Source: Blastochloris tepida (GTDB lineage Bacteria > Pseudomonadota > Alphaproteobacteria > Rhizobiales > Xanthobacteraceae). Taken from it: a stretch of DNA of 64,000 bases. Below are positions 1-8,179 of the stretch, piece by piece. Where the stretch lies: positions 2,716,001-2,780,000 of the forward strand of contig NZ_AP018907.1 of NCBI RefSeq assembly GCF_003966715.1, written 5' to 3'. How positions within the stretch are numbered: position 1 is the stretch's first letter; each line of letters opens with the position of its first letter. A program made the position numbers and the translations under genes. The notes below the pieces were generated by a model. It worked only from the letters and a program-made list of their open reading frames with translations, was not told the origin of the DNA and did no database searches.

Positions 1-288
1 CTGGGGATTGTAATTCTCTCCCGCCGCGTGCGCGAGCCCGCCAGTACAGCGAAGCTGTAGCGCAGACGATGTTGACCTTGCGACAAGTTGTTCACACTAT
101 GCGACTTCTGCCGCGCCGGGCCGTTCCCGCTGCGTTTCGCCTGCCTCGGATTGCGCCTGCGAGTGCCTTGTTTGTGATCGCATTCTCACTTCTTGGGGTT
201 GATCTATTTTCGATTGTGACACAATGACCGTGATCAGACTCGACCGCACGTGGTTGGTTCCGGCGGTCCAAGGAGAAGAACACGAATC
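1..288. other. intergenic, no gene seen
   Basis: No open frame here has alphaproteobacterial codon use or a recognisable product. The last 100 bases before the XRE gene are more AT-rich than the surroundings and probably hold its promoter, but I could not assign convincing -35 and -10 boxes. An AAGGAG-like ribosome binding site lies at about 270-275. Confidence 0.4.
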
Positions 289-705
289 ATGTCTGCAAAG
301 TCACCGAATCCCGTTGATAAGCACGTTGGCGCCCGGGTGCGGATGCGCCGTATGATGATTGGGATGAGCCAGGAACGTCTGGGGGATTCCCTGGGCATCA
401 CATTCCAGCAGGTCCAGAAATACGAGAAGGGTACGAACCGGGTCGGCGCCAGCCGCCTCCAGCAGATCGCCAAGACGCTGGGCGTGCCGGTCTCCTTCTT
501 CTTCGAAGGCGCGCCTGATCTGGACGGCACCGACGTCAGCTTCAACGATGCCGCCTCGCCGCCTTACGTTTCGGAATTTCTATCTACGGCCGAGGGCCTG
601 TCGCTGACCCGCGCCTTCACCCGCATCCGCGACGCCCGCGTGCGCCGGCGCATCGTCGAACTGGTCGAGACGCTGGCCGAGATGCCGGCCGCGACGCCGA
701 ACTGA
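289..705 (+). CDS. XRE-family helix-turn-helix transcriptional regulator
   Basis: This 138-residue cytoplasmic protein has an N-terminal Cro/CI-type helix-turn-helix at about residues 12-66, including SQERLGDSLGITFQQVQKYE. A short charged C-terminal helix (RIRDARVRRRIVELVETLAE) probably serves for dimerisation. The ATG at 289 is preferred over an upstream in-frame start at 250 because AGGAG lies 14 bases before it and the upstream residues are low-complexity. Regulators of this size and type commonly sit beside metK in Rhizobiales; whether it controls metK is not shown. Its targets are unknown. The family assignment is secure. Confidence 0.9.
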   Translation: MSAKSPNPVDKHVGARVRMRRMMIGMSQERLGDSLGITFQQVQKYEKGTNRVGASRLQQIAKTLGVPVSFFFEGAPDLDGTDVSFNDAASPPYVSEFLSTAEGLSLTRAFTRIRDARVRRRIVELVETLAEMPAATPN

Positions 706-1136
706 CGGCGGCTCTACGTTGTCCGGGCGCGGCGCTGCGAAGGTCGCGCCCCCGGCCGGGTTCCGGTTCCGCGCGAACGGCCCGGCTGCATGACGAAGGA
801 TCCGGAGGGCCGCCTCATGGCCCCGGATCCCGGCCCCTCCCCCCTCCGGCTCTCCCGACACGGCCTCGATCGAGCCCGCGCCTGCCAGCGGCAAGCGGTC
901 CGCCCCCGTTCAATCCGCCGGACGTTGGGCGAGACGCGCATTCCCCGCAACCCTGTTCTCGCATTTGCGAAACGCCCCTTCGCCGGGCGTTCGATAATCC
1001 GAACGGAACGTCCGGCCACTCTTGACCGCGGCGGAGCACGCTGCGAGAAACACGCGCGCGCACGTTCCCCGGTGTGGCGCACATCGTTTCAGCTCGGCCG
1101 GCCCGGTTGGGCCCGCGCAGCGCCGGAGTGCTTGCC
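706..1136. other. intergenic region upstream of metK
   Basis: This 431-base gap contains no convincing gene. It carries one clear hairpin at 971-991 (listed separately). I looked for a SAM-type riboswitch and could not recognise one by eye. Short frames on both strands here are GC-rich shadows. Confidence 0.4.
971..991 (+). terminator. hairpin between XRE gene and metK
   Basis: The arms AACGCCC and GGGCGTT are perfectly complementary over 7 bp and close a 7-base loop. No U-run follows, so it is either a weak or Rho-assisted terminator of the XRE transcript or an element in the metK leader. The inverted repeat is directly visible; the role is inferred. Confidence 0.35.
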
Positions 1137-2330
1137 GTGTCCCGCAACAGCTATCTGTTCACCAGCGAATCCGTCTCCGAGGGTCATCCGGACAAGGTCT
1201 GCGACCGCATCTCGGACGAGGTGGTCGACGCCTTCTTCCGCCTCGGCCCCACCTATGGCTGGAATCCCAGCCATCTGCGGGTGGCCGCCGAGACGCTCGC
1301 CACCACCAATCGCGTGGTCATCGCCGGCGAGACCCGCGGACCGGCCGACATCACCCACGACCTGATCGCCCACATCGCCCGGATGGCCATCAAGGACATC
1401 GGCTACGAGCAGTCCGGCTTCCACTGGGAGACCGCGGACATCGAGGTGCTGCTGCACTCGCAGTCGAGCGACATCGCCCAGGGCGTCGACGCCGAGGGCA
1501 ACAAGGATGAGGGCGCGGGCGACCAGGGCATCATGTTCGGCTATGCCTGCCGCGAGACGCCCGAGTTGATGCCGGCGCCGATCTACTATGCCCACCGCAT
1601 CCTCAAGCTGATGAGCGAGGCGCGCCGCTCGGGCGAGGCCAGCGTGCTCGGCCCCGACGCCAAGAGCCAGGTCACCGTCCGCTACGAGAACGGCAAGCCG
1701 GTCGAGGCCACCGAGATCGTGGTCTCCACCCAGCACCTCGACGCCTCGCTGTCGTCGAGCGACATCAAGGCGATCGTCAAGCCGTACGTGCTGAAGGCGT
1801 TGCCCGAGGGCTGGATCTCGAATTCGACGATCTGGCACGTCAACCCGACCGGCAAGTTCGTGATCGGCGGGCCGGACGGCGACTGCGGCCTCACCGGCCG
1901 CAAGATCATCGTCGACACCTATGGCGGCGCGGCGCCGCACGGCGGCGGTGCGTTCTCCGGCAAGGACCCGACCAAGGTCGACCGCTCGGCTGCCTATGCC
2001 GCGCGCTACCTCGCCAAGAACGTGGTGGCCGCCGGCATCGCCGAGCGCTGCACCATTCAGCTCTCCTACGCCATCGGCGTGTCGCGGCCGCTGTCGCTCT
2101 ATGTCGACCTGCACGGCACCGGCAATGCCTCGGAGAGCGTGGTGGAGAAGGTGCTGGGCGACGTGATGGACCTGTCGCCGCGCGGCATCCGCACCCATCT
2201 GCAGCTCAACCGGCCGATCTACGCCCGCACCTCGTCCTACGGCCATTTCGGCCGGGCGCCGGAGGAGGATGGCGGCTTCGCGTGGGAGCGGACCGACCTC
2301 GCCGACACGCTGCGCCGCGCCGTTGCCTGA
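1137..2330 (+). CDS. metK: S-adenosylmethionine synthase
   Basis: MetK makes S-adenosylmethionine from methionine and ATP in the cytoplasm, supplying the methyl donor for, among others, the TrmB enzyme encoded next. The product is about 397 residues, the normal family length. The N-terminal [17 protein letters not shown] block carries the ATP-binding His and Asp. The [12 protein letters not shown] loop falls near residues 127-138 and [19 protein letters not shown] near 269-287. I chose the GTG at 1137 because the protein then begins [10 protein letters not shown] as in relatives and CGGAG lies upstream; a GTG at 1074 would add 21 atypical residues. trmB starts 10 bases after the stop, suggesting co-transcription. 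Confidence 0.97.
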   Translation: MSRNSYLFTSESVSEGHPDKVCDRISDEVVDAFFRLGPTYGWNPSHLRVAAETLATTNRVVIAGETRGPADITHDLIAHIARMAIKDIGYEQSGFHWETADIEVLLHSQSSDIAQGVDAEGNKDEGAGDQGIMFGYACRETPELMPAPIYYAHRILKLMSEARRSGEASVLGPDAKSQVTVRYENGKPVEATEIVVSTQHLDASLSSSDIKAIVKPYVLKALPEGWISNSTIWHVNPTGKFVIGGPDGDCGLTGRKIIVDTYGGAAPHGGGAFSGKDPTKVDRSAAYAARYLAKNVVAAGIAERCTIQLSYAIGVSRPLSLYVDLHGTGNASESVVEKVLGDVMDLSPRGIRTHLQLNRPIYARTSSYGHFGRAPEEDGGFAWERTDLADTLRRAVA

Positions 2331-2340
2331 CCGGCTGCAC

Positions 2341-3084
2341 GTGACGGCGTTGAACGACCCGATCGACGACCGCGGCGGCGAGGCTCCCTCCCGCCGCGGT
2401 GCGTTTTTTGGCCGCCGCAAGGGCCACCGGCTGCGCGCCACCCAGGCCGAGCTGATGGCGAATGCGCTGCCGGCGCGCGCGCTCGACCTCGACCAGCCGG
2501 CGCCGGCCGATCTCGCCACCCTGTTTCCCTGTCCGGTCCGTGCCGTGCGGGTCGAGATCGGCTTCGGCGGCGGCGAGCACCTGCTGCACGAGGCGGACGC
2601 CAATCCCGATGTCGGCTTCATCGGCGTCGAGCCGTTCGTCAACGGCATGGCCAAGATGCTGGCGGCGCTGGCCGCGGCGCCCCGCCCCAACATCCGCCTC
2701 GTCCATGCCGATGCGCTCGGGCTGCTGCCCTGGCTGCCGGAGGGGTCGGTCGCCGGCATCGACCTGCTCTATCCCGATCCGTGGCCGAAGAAGCGCCACT
2801 GGAAGCGCCGCTTCGTCTCGGACGACACCGTGGCGCTGATGGCGCGGGCGATCCGGCCCGGCGGGCTGTTCCGCTTCGCCTCCGACATCGACTCCTATGT
2901 CGAATGGACGCTGGTCCATCTGCGGCGCGCGCCGCAGTTCGAATGGACGGCCGAGCGGGCCGACGACTGGCGGCGGCCGTGGGCCGGCTGGCCCTCCACC
3001 CGCTACGAGGCCAAAGCGATCGCTGCCGGGCGGCAGCCGGCCTATCTGGTGTTCCGGCGCCGGGCGCCGGCGGTTTCCGGTTGA
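2341..3084 (+). CDS. trmB: tRNA (guanine-N7-)-methyltransferase
   Basis: TrmB uses S-adenosylmethionine to methylate G46 of tRNA. The 247-residue product has the family N-terminus ([15 protein letters not shown]), the SAM-binding motif [10 protein letters not shown] and the hallmark [15 protein letters not shown] block, with a C-terminal RYEAKA segment. The GTG at 2341, just after the metK stop, is the likeliest start; frames further upstream overlap metK. The gene lies downstream of metK in many Rhizobiales, so the pairing is conserved. The last codons fall within a short motif (GGTTTCCGGTTGATCC) that recurs at 20,393, so a dispersed repeat may have supplied the stop region. Confidence 0.95.
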   Translation: MTALNDPIDDRGGEAPSRRGAFFGRRKGHRLRATQAELMANALPARALDLDQPAPADLATLFPCPVRAVRVEIGFGGGEHLLHEADANPDVGFIGVEPFVNGMAKMLAALAAAPRPNIRLVHADALGLLPWLPEGSVAGIDLLYPDPWPKKRHWKRRFVSDDTVALMARAIRPGGLFRFASDIDSYVEWTLVHLRRAPQFEWTAERADDWRRPWAGWPSTRYEAKAIAAGRQPAYLVFRRRAPAVSG

Positions 3085-3106
3085 TCCCAAGGGCCGCAAG
3101 GCGTGA

Positions 3107-3199
3107 CTCGTCATGCCCGCGCTCGTCGCGGGCATCCACGACTTAAAGCGTATATAAAACAAAGACGTGGATGGCCGGGACAAGCCCGGCCATGACGAG
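3107..3199. repeat. 93-bp dispersed palindromic repeat
   Basis: The outer ends CTCGTCATG and CATGACGAG are inverted copies. Inside are CATCCACG and CGTGGATG, also inverted. Each half contains its own hairpin: GCCCGCGCTCGTCGCGGGC on the left and GGCCGGGACAAGCCCGGCC on the right. Elements of this design are common between genes in Bradyrhizobium-like genomes. It lies between the convergent trmB and DUF2336 genes and could act as a bidirectional terminator. A second copy near 52,850-55,760 has been split by an IS66 insertion. Confidence 0.8.
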
Positions 3200-3227
3200 G
3201 TTCGATCAAAGTCGAAGGCCCGAAGTA

Positions 3228-4343
3228 TCAGCCCGCCGTCGCGGTGAGCGTGTTGCGGCGGACCCGCCAGAAGCGCACCACCCGCTGCGCAGTCTGCACC
3301 GACAGGCACTCGAAATGCGACAGCGCCTTTTCGAGGGCGGCCTGGGGCATCTCCTGCGCCCCCGGCCGCACCAGGATGATGGCGCGCACGGTCTGCCAGG
3401 TGAACCCCGCCGCCTTGCCGAGGATCAGCACCGGGTCCGGCTGGCTGCCGAGCAGCAGCCGCTCGGCGACCTCCAGGGGCACGCCGGTTAGTTCGGCGAG
3501 CGCCACCAGCGTCTCCTCGAACCGGCCATTGCGGGCGAAGTTGTGCAGCGCGATCTCGTTCAGCGCGCTGCGCGAGACCAGCGTCTCGACATTGCGCTTG
3601 GCGGCGGTGAAGTCGCGCTTGGCCGGCGCCACCGCTTCGCCGATGCGATCGGCCACCGAGGCCAGGACGCGCTGCACCTCGCGCGCATCGAGCGGATTGG
3701 CGATCGCGAGAAGGCGCTTCTGCACCGCCTGGGTGGCCTTGGCGATCAGCGCCCGGAACAGTTGGGGCGGCAGGTCGCGGCGCCGGCCGATCGCCATCTG
3801 CAGCGACTCGTCGCCATCGGAGCGGTCGACCAGACAGGACAGGCCCTTGTCGGTGAAGCGCGCGCCGGAATTGGCCGCCACCGTGTGCATGACCTCGCGG
3901 TTGCCGCGCGCCACCAGCACGTCGGTCACCGGCGGCGAGATGGTCTCGCGCTCCGAGATGGCGAGCAGGTGCGGCTGGCTCTTGGTGCGGGCAATGTCGA
4001 TCAGGTCGTCGTCGGTGAGCCGCGGCGACTGGGACAGGACGGGGCCCGCGACATCGATGAGGTCGTCGCGCGCAAGCTGGCGGATGACGCGCGGCGGCGC
4101 GTTCTCGGCCGGCGCCAGCCGGGAGGCAAGCTCGATGCGCGCCTCCGTCTCGATGGCGTTGGCCAGCCGGCCGATCACGTCGTCGAACAGCGCGATCTGT
4201 TCGTCGTCATAGACTTCCGCACCGGCGAAGAACAGATCGGTGATCTGTCGCAGCACCTCGATGCGCCGGCCGGCGGAGCCGCGGATGATCGCGTCCTCGA
4301 GGTCGATGATGAGGGACTCACGGGCAATTGCCGCCATCGTCAT
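3228..4343 (-). CDS. DUF2336 domain-containing protein
   Basis: This 371-residue cytoplasmic protein matches the alphaproteobacterial DUF2336 family, whose members are alpha-helical, roughly 350-400 residues long and of unknown biochemical function. Recognisable family-like segments are the N-terminal LIIDLEDAIIRGSAGRRIEV, the central RLTDDDLIDIARTKSQPHLL and the repeated short-helix pattern to the C-terminus. No signal peptide, membrane segment or catalytic motif is visible. It is monocistronic, convergent with trmB and separated from frdD by a repeat-rich gap. Some relatives lie near regulatory or polar-development genes, but nothing here indicates a role. Confidence 0.8.
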   Translation of the reverse strand: MTMAAIARESLIIDLEDAIIRGSAGRRIEVLRQITDLFFAGAEVYDDEQIALFDDVIGRLANAIETEARIELASRLAPAENAPPRVIRQLARDDLIDVAGPVLSQSPRLTDDDLIDIARTKSQPHLLAISERETISPPVTDVLVARGNREVMHTVAANSGARFTDKGLSCLVDRSDGDESLQMAIGRRRDLPPQLFRALIAKATQAVQKRLLAIANPLDAREVQRVLASVADRIGEAVAPAKRDFTAAKRNVETLVSRSALNEIALHNFARNGRFEETLVALAELTGVPLEVAERLLLGSQPDPVLILGKAAGFTWQTVRAIILVRPGAQEMPQAALEKALSHFECLSVQTAQRVVRFWRVRRNTLTATAG

Positions 4344-4367
4344 GCTGTCCGGTACCGCAATTCAGCC

Positions 4368-4415
4368 AGAGCATTCTGCGCAAAGGTGGGAAGCGGCTTT
4401 GCGAAGGAGAATGCG
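4368..4415. repeat. dispersed palindrome, GAGCATT/GCAAAA family, copy 1
   Basis: The element begins AGAGCATTCTGCGCAAAGG and ends CTTTGCGAAGGAGAATGCG, forming an imperfect hairpin. Similar elements occur at 23,532-23,580, 31,822-31,870 and 43,679-43,725. This copy is the most diverged. It lies just upstream of the DUF2336 gene. Confidence 0.7.
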
Positions 4416-4632
4416 ACAACTCAAGAGCTTCTAGCCCGATCCGATGCAGTCGCACCGGGTCGCACCTGGGGACCAGCTTAGCGGCAGGCGGATAAAGAAC
4501 CGTTTATGACAGCGCGAATAATGGGAGTCGTTGCAATCTGGCGGCGCGACGCCGCCCGCCGCTGCGATTTCCGGGCGACCGGGTCATGATCCCGCGATGA
4601 GAGACCGCCCGTCGGCCGGAAACCGTATCGTC

Positions 4633-4659
4633 CCAACGGCCAGCTTTCGCTGCCGTTGG
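4633..4659. repeat. CCAACGGC hairpin, possible frd operon terminator
   Basis: The arms CCAACGGC and GCCGTTGG enclose a loop that itself pairs AGC with GCT around TTTC. It begins 3 bases downstream of the frdD stop, so it could terminate the frd transcript on the minus strand. A closely similar hairpin occurs at 31,780-31,806, so it is also a dispersed repeat. Confidence 0.6.
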
Positions 4660-4661
4660 TG

Positions 4662-5015
4662 TCACAGCCCGGTCAGCAGATAGGCGCAGGCCGCCGTGGC
4701 GAGCGCCGCGAAGCCGCGCAGCACGATCTGCGCGGTGTGGGCGCTGGCGAGGCCGACATGGTGGGCGGTGGCCGCCATGCGGTGCACGCCGTGCCACAGC
4801 AGCAGCGAGATCACCAGGAAGATCGCCACCTTGCCGAACAGGGTGGCGGCGAAGGCGTGCATCGCCGCGTAGCTCATGGTGTCGGGCGGAAGCGTGCCGG
4901 TCGGCACCAGAATGCCGGTGATGACGATCAGCACCACGCCGACCAGCGCCGCCAGCGTGCCGCCGCCGCCGAACAGCAGCCAGAAGATCGGTTCCTGCGA
5001 GCGCTTCAGCTTCAT
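4662..5015 (-). CDS. frdD: fumarate reductase membrane anchor subunit D
   Basis: FrdD is one of two hydrophobic anchors that hold the FrdAB catalytic dimer on the inner face of the cytoplasmic membrane and form the quinol-binding sites. The 117-residue product has three predicted membrane segments, and its N-terminus KRSQEPIFWLLFGGGG closely resembles Escherichia coli FrdD (SDEPVFWGLFGAGG). The LLLWHGVHRM segment in the second helix also matches. Its ATG overlaps the frdC stop as ATGA, and GGGAGG precedes it, indicating translational coupling. It is the last gene of the operon and is followed by a hairpin. Confidence 0.93.
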   Translation of the reverse strand: MKLKRSQEPIFWLLFGGGGTLAALVGVVLIVITGILVPTGTLPPDTMSYAAMHAFAATLFGKVAIFLVISLLLWHGVHRMAATAHHVGLASAHTAQIVLRGFAALATAACAYLLTGL

Positions 5016-5464
5016 GACGCGCCTCCCGGCGGAACCAGATTGCGGACGGCCTCGGCGAGGCCGGGCGGCAGAAGCCCGGCGACCCAGGCATAGACGAACA
5101 GCGAGATCGCCGCCGATGCACCGACGCCAACCACCACCACCGCGGCAACCGGCACGATCCGGCCGCCGAGGCGCAGCGTCGGCGCGGTCTTGGGCAGCAC
5201 CATGAACCAGGTGACGGTGTGCAGCAGCGCGAACGCCGCCGCCACCGCGTGGAAGGCGATCATCGCCGGGGTCGCGAGCAGCGCCCGCCAGCCGTCATAG
5301 GCGGCTTCGCTCTGCGTCAGGGTGTAGAGCCCCCACAGCAGCACCAGTGCGTAGACGAAGAAGAACACCGCCGAGGCTTCGCGGAGCATGTAGACGACGT
5401 AGGACGGGTTCCTGGTCCACCAGTCCGCCGGCATGGGGCGGCGGTAGGTTCTCACCTCGGTCAT
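5012..5464 (-). CDS. frdC: fumarate reductase membrane anchor subunit C
   Basis: FrdC is the second membrane anchor of quinol:fumarate reductase and helps form the quinol pocket. The product is about 150 residues with three hydrophobic segments. RPMPADWW near the N-terminus and YMLREASAVFFFVYALVLLWGLY match the E. coli FrdC pattern (RPMTSTWW, YMLREGTAV), as does ALLHTVTWF. The ATG at 5464 overlaps the frdB stop as TGATG and is preceded by GGGAGG; a GTG one codon earlier is also possible. A four-subunit enzyme with two separate anchors is the type D arrangement. Confidence 0.93.
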   Translation of the reverse strand: MTEVRTYRRPMPADWWTRNPSYVVYMLREASAVFFFVYALVLLWGLYTLTQSEAAYDGWRALLATPAMIAFHAVAAAFALLHTVTWFMVLPKTAPTLRLGGRIVPVAAVVVVGVGASAAISLFVYAWVAGLLPPGLAEAVRNLVPPGGAS

Positions 5465-6210
5465 CACCGGCCTCCCAGCAGGCGCTTCACGCCGAGATAA
5501 TCGAGCGCCGAATTGACCTTGTTCTCATTGACGGCATGCATGGGGTCAACCCCCTTGGGGCAGACCTCGGAGCAGTAGCCGACGACCGTGCACTCCCACA
5601 CCCCGACCTCGGCATTGGCCACGTCGGCGCGCACCGACCAGCCGATGTCGCGCGAATCGAGATTGTAGCGGTGCAGGAGCGACAGCGCCGCCGGGCCGAT
5701 GAAGTCCGGGTTCAGGCCGAATTGCGGGCAGGCGGCGTAGCACAGAAGGCAGTTGATGCACTGCGAGTACTGGTAATAGGCGTCGAGCTGCGCCGGGGTC
5801 TGGCGGCTCGGCCCCTCGCTGAGCGGCTTGTCTTTCGCCGATACGATATAGGGCTTGATCGCCGCCAGCTTGTCGAGAAAGCCCGCCTGATCGATGGCGA
5901 GATCGCGCTGGACCGGGAAATGGTCGAGCGGCTCCACCCGCACCGGGCCGGGATAGAGGTCGCGCAGAAACGTCTCGCACGACAGATGCGGACGGCCATT
6001 GATCATCATGCCGCACGAGCCGCACACCGCCATGCGGCACGACCAGCGGAAGGTGAGCGAGCCGTCGAGATGGTCCTTGATGTATTGCAGCCCCTGCAGC
6101 ACCGACATGTCGGGCGTGAACGGCACGTCGTAGCGCTGCAGGCGCGGCGCGGAATCGGTTTCGGGATTGAAGCGCAGCGCTTCGATGCGAATGGTGCGGG
6201 TGTCGGTCAT
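5464..6210 (-). CDS. frdB: fumarate reductase iron-sulfur subunit B
   Basis: FrdB passes electrons from quinol in FrdCD to the flavin of FrdA through three iron-sulfur clusters. In this 248-residue product the [2Fe-2S] ligands are C58, C63, C66 and C78 (SCRMAVCGSCGMM, SCETF). The [4Fe-4S] motif is CINCLLCYAAC at 151-161, and the third cluster uses C207, C213 and C217 (CTVVGYCSEVCPKG) together with the last Cys of the preceding motif. I favour the ATG at 6210 over a GTG at 6219 because GAGGTGG lies 5 bases upstream. The gene follows frdA by 10 bases. Confidence 0.95.
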   Translation of the reverse strand: MTDTRTIRIEALRFNPETDSAPRLQRYDVPFTPDMSVLQGLQYIKDHLDGSLTFRWSCRMAVCGSCGMMINGRPHLSCETFLRDLYPGPVRVEPLDHFPVQRDLAIDQAGFLDKLAAIKPYIVSAKDKPLSEGPSRQTPAQLDAYYQYSQCINCLLCYAACPQFGLNPDFIGPAALSLLHRYNLDSRDIGWSVRADVANAEVGVWECTVVGYCSEVCPKGVDPMHAVNENKVNSALDYLGVKRLLGGR

Positions 6211-6220
6211 ATGGACCACC

Positions 6221-7987
6221 TCACGTCAGTTCGGCCTTGGCTCCGGCGCCGCCATAGACGCGCGAGCCCGGCCGCGATTTGGTGATGGTCACCGGCGCCG
6301 ACTTGATCTGCGGCGCGCCGTCGCCGCCGGATCGGGCGATGGAGTGCACGAGGAAGCGCCGGTCGTCGCGCGCCGTGGCATCGAGCCGCTGATGGGCGCC
6401 GCGCGACTCGCGGCGCCACAGCGCGGCATGGGCCATCGCCTCGGCGACCTCCAGCATGCTGCCAAGCTCGATGGCGGCGAGCCACTCGGTGTTGAAGGCA
6501 CGGTTTCTGTCGTCGAGCCGGATGCCGCGGCGATAGCGCGCGCGCAAATCGGCCAGCGTGCGGCATGCCGCCTTGAGCCCGGCTTCGGTGCGGTAGAGGC
6601 CGACGCCCTCCTCCATGGCATCCATCATCGCATCGCGGATCTCGGCGAGGCGCTCGCCCCGCTCATTGCCGAGCAGGCGCAGGACACGCGTTGCCGAGGC
6701 CTCCGCCAGACGCGCGGTGCGCTCGGGGCTGACCGGGCGGGCGGAGCGCACATATTGCGCGGCGCGCTCGCCAGCCACCTTGCCGAACACCACGATCTCG
6801 GCCAGCGAGTTCGAGCCCAGCCGGTTGGCGCCGTGGATGCCGACGCTGGCGCACTCGCCGGCCGCATAGAGGCCGGAGATCGCGGTCTCCGTCATCACAT
6901 TGGTGGCGATGCCGCCCATGGTGTAGTGCACCGCCGGGCGCACCGGGATCGGCTCCCGCACCGGATCGACGCCGGCAAAGGTGCGGGCGGCCTCGGTGAT
7001 CAGCGGCAGGCGCTCCAGGATCTTCTTCTCGCCGAGATGGCGCAGATCGAGATTGACGGCGCTGCCGTGCGGCGTCTGGATCGTGTTACCCTTCTTGTCC
7101 TCGTGCCAGAACGCCTGCGACAGGCGATCGCGCGGGCCAAGCTCCATCGCCTTGGCGCGCGGCCAGGGATCGAGCGGGCCCAGCCCATAATCCTGCAGAT
7201 AGCGGTAGCCGTCCTTGTTGGTGAGGATGGCCCCTTCGCCGCGGCAAGCCTCGCTCATCAGGATGCCGGTGCCGGGCAGGCAGGTGGGGTGCCACTGCAC
7301 GAACTCCATGTCGCGCAGCACCGCGCCGGCGCGGAGCGCCAGCCCCATGCCCTCGCCGGTGACGATGCCGGCATTGGTGTTCTGGCGGAATACGCGCCCG
7401 GCGCCGCCGGTGGCCAGCACCGCCGCTTTGCAGTGGAACAGCACCATCTCGCCGGTGGCGATCTCGATGGCGACGACGCCGCGCACCCGCCCGTCCTCGA
7501 CGATCAGGTCGGCGCAGAAATACTCGTCGTAGCGGGTGATCGCCGGATACTTGTGCGAAGTCTGGAACAGCGTGTGCAGGATGTGGAAGCCACTCTTGTC
7601 AGCGGCGAACCAGGTGCGCTGCACCTTCATGCCGCCGAAGAAGCGGACATTGATGGAGCCATCCGGCTTGCGGCTCCACGGGCAACCCCAGCGCTCGAGC
7701 TGCACCATCTCCTCGGTGCAGTGGCGCACGAAATAGTCGACCACGTCCTGGTCGCACAGCCATTCGCCGCCGGTGACGGTGTCGTCGAAATGATTGTCGA
7801 GGCTGTCGTCGTCGCGCACCACGCCGGCCGAGCCGCCTTCGGCGGCAACCGTGTGGCTGCGCATCGGCAGCACCTTCGAGATCAGGGCGATGGCGAGGCC
7901 CGGGTCGGCCTCGGCGGCGGCGATGGCGGCGCGCAAACCCGCGCCCCCGCCGCCGATGACAACGACGTCAGCAGAAATGATTCGCAT
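6221..7987 (-). CDS. frdA: fumarate reductase flavoprotein subunit A
   Basis: FrdA is the catalytic subunit that reduces fumarate to succinate. The 588-residue protein starts with the dinucleotide-binding motif VVVIGGGGAGLRAAIAAAEA. RSHTVAAEGG follows, with H45 as the expected covalent FAD attachment residue. GGEWLCDQDVVDYFV is a FrdA-type signature, WHPTCLPGTGILMSEACRGEG and HGANRLGSNSLAE are active-site blocks, and the helical C-terminal domain ends before residue 588. It heads frdABCD. Four subunits with separate FrdC and FrdD distinguish it from the SdhABCD form usual in alphaproteobacteria. I found no clear FNR box upstream. Confidence 0.96.
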   Translation of the reverse strand: MRIISADVVVIGGGGAGLRAAIAAAEADPGLAIALISKVLPMRSHTVAAEGGSAGVVRDDDSLDNHFDDTVTGGEWLCDQDVVDYFVRHCTEEMVQLERWGCPWSRKPDGSINVRFFGGMKVQRTWFAADKSGFHILHTLFQTSHKYPAITRYDEYFCADLIVEDGRVRGVVAIEIATGEMVLFHCKAAVLATGGAGRVFRQNTNAGIVTGEGMGLALRAGAVLRDMEFVQWHPTCLPGTGILMSEACRGEGAILTNKDGYRYLQDYGLGPLDPWPRAKAMELGPRDRLSQAFWHEDKKGNTIQTPHGSAVNLDLRHLGEKKILERLPLITEAARTFAGVDPVREPIPVRPAVHYTMGGIATNVMTETAISGLYAAGECASVGIHGANRLGSNSLAEIVVFGKVAGERAAQYVRSARPVSPERTARLAEASATRVLRLLGNERGERLAEIRDAMMDAMEEGVGLYRTEAGLKAACRTLADLRARYRRGIRLDDRNRAFNTEWLAAIELGSMLEVAEAMAHAALWRRESRGAHQRLDATARDDRRFLVHSIARSGGDGAPQIKSAPVTITKSRPGSRVYGGAGAKAELT

Positions 7988-8153
7988 GGCATCCGCAGGC
8001 GACAGGCATTCCGAACTCCCTCCCGGCCAGCGGCCGGAACGATGTGACGTTGCGTGGCATGGCGGGCGGCATGGTGGCCAGCGAAGGACCGATTGGCAAG
8101 AGCCGGTGCAAACCGGACGCAGAAGCCGCGATCCGGAGACATGGCGCGAGCCT

Positions 8154-8171
8154 TTGCGCCCCAGGGCGCAA
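8154..8171 (-). terminator. palindrome downstream of GT2 gene
   Basis: The sequence TTGCGCCCCAGGGCGCAA has 8-bp arms around two bases and starts 9 bases beyond the stop of the glycosyltransferase gene. It may terminate that transcript before frdA, but lacks a clear U-run. Confidence 0.4.
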
Positions 8172-8179
8172 CGGTTGCG

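Larger units (their letters stand above)
4344..4661. other. repeat-rich intergenic region between frdD and DUF2336 gene
   Basis: The 318-base gap holds two dispersed palindromes (4368-4415 and 4633-4659, listed separately). Between them is AT-richer sequence that probably contains the promoter of the DUF2336 gene. No additional gene is visible. Confidence 0.5.

Noticed and set aside
706-1136. SAM-responsive riboswitch in the metK leader
   Set aside because: I looked for SAM-II or SAM/SAH-like conserved cores in this stretch and saw none; only one plain hairpin is visible.
1089-2759. Long minus-strand open frame opposite metK and trmB (about 556 codons)
   Set aside because: It is opposite two unmistakable genes and reads as alternating Arg/Ala/Gly/Asp sequence without any motif; a common shadow of high-GC coding DNA.
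7988-8179. FNR-type binding site (TTGAT-N4-ATCAA) upstream of frdA
   Set aside because: No match with acceptable half-sites was found between 7,988 and 8,180.
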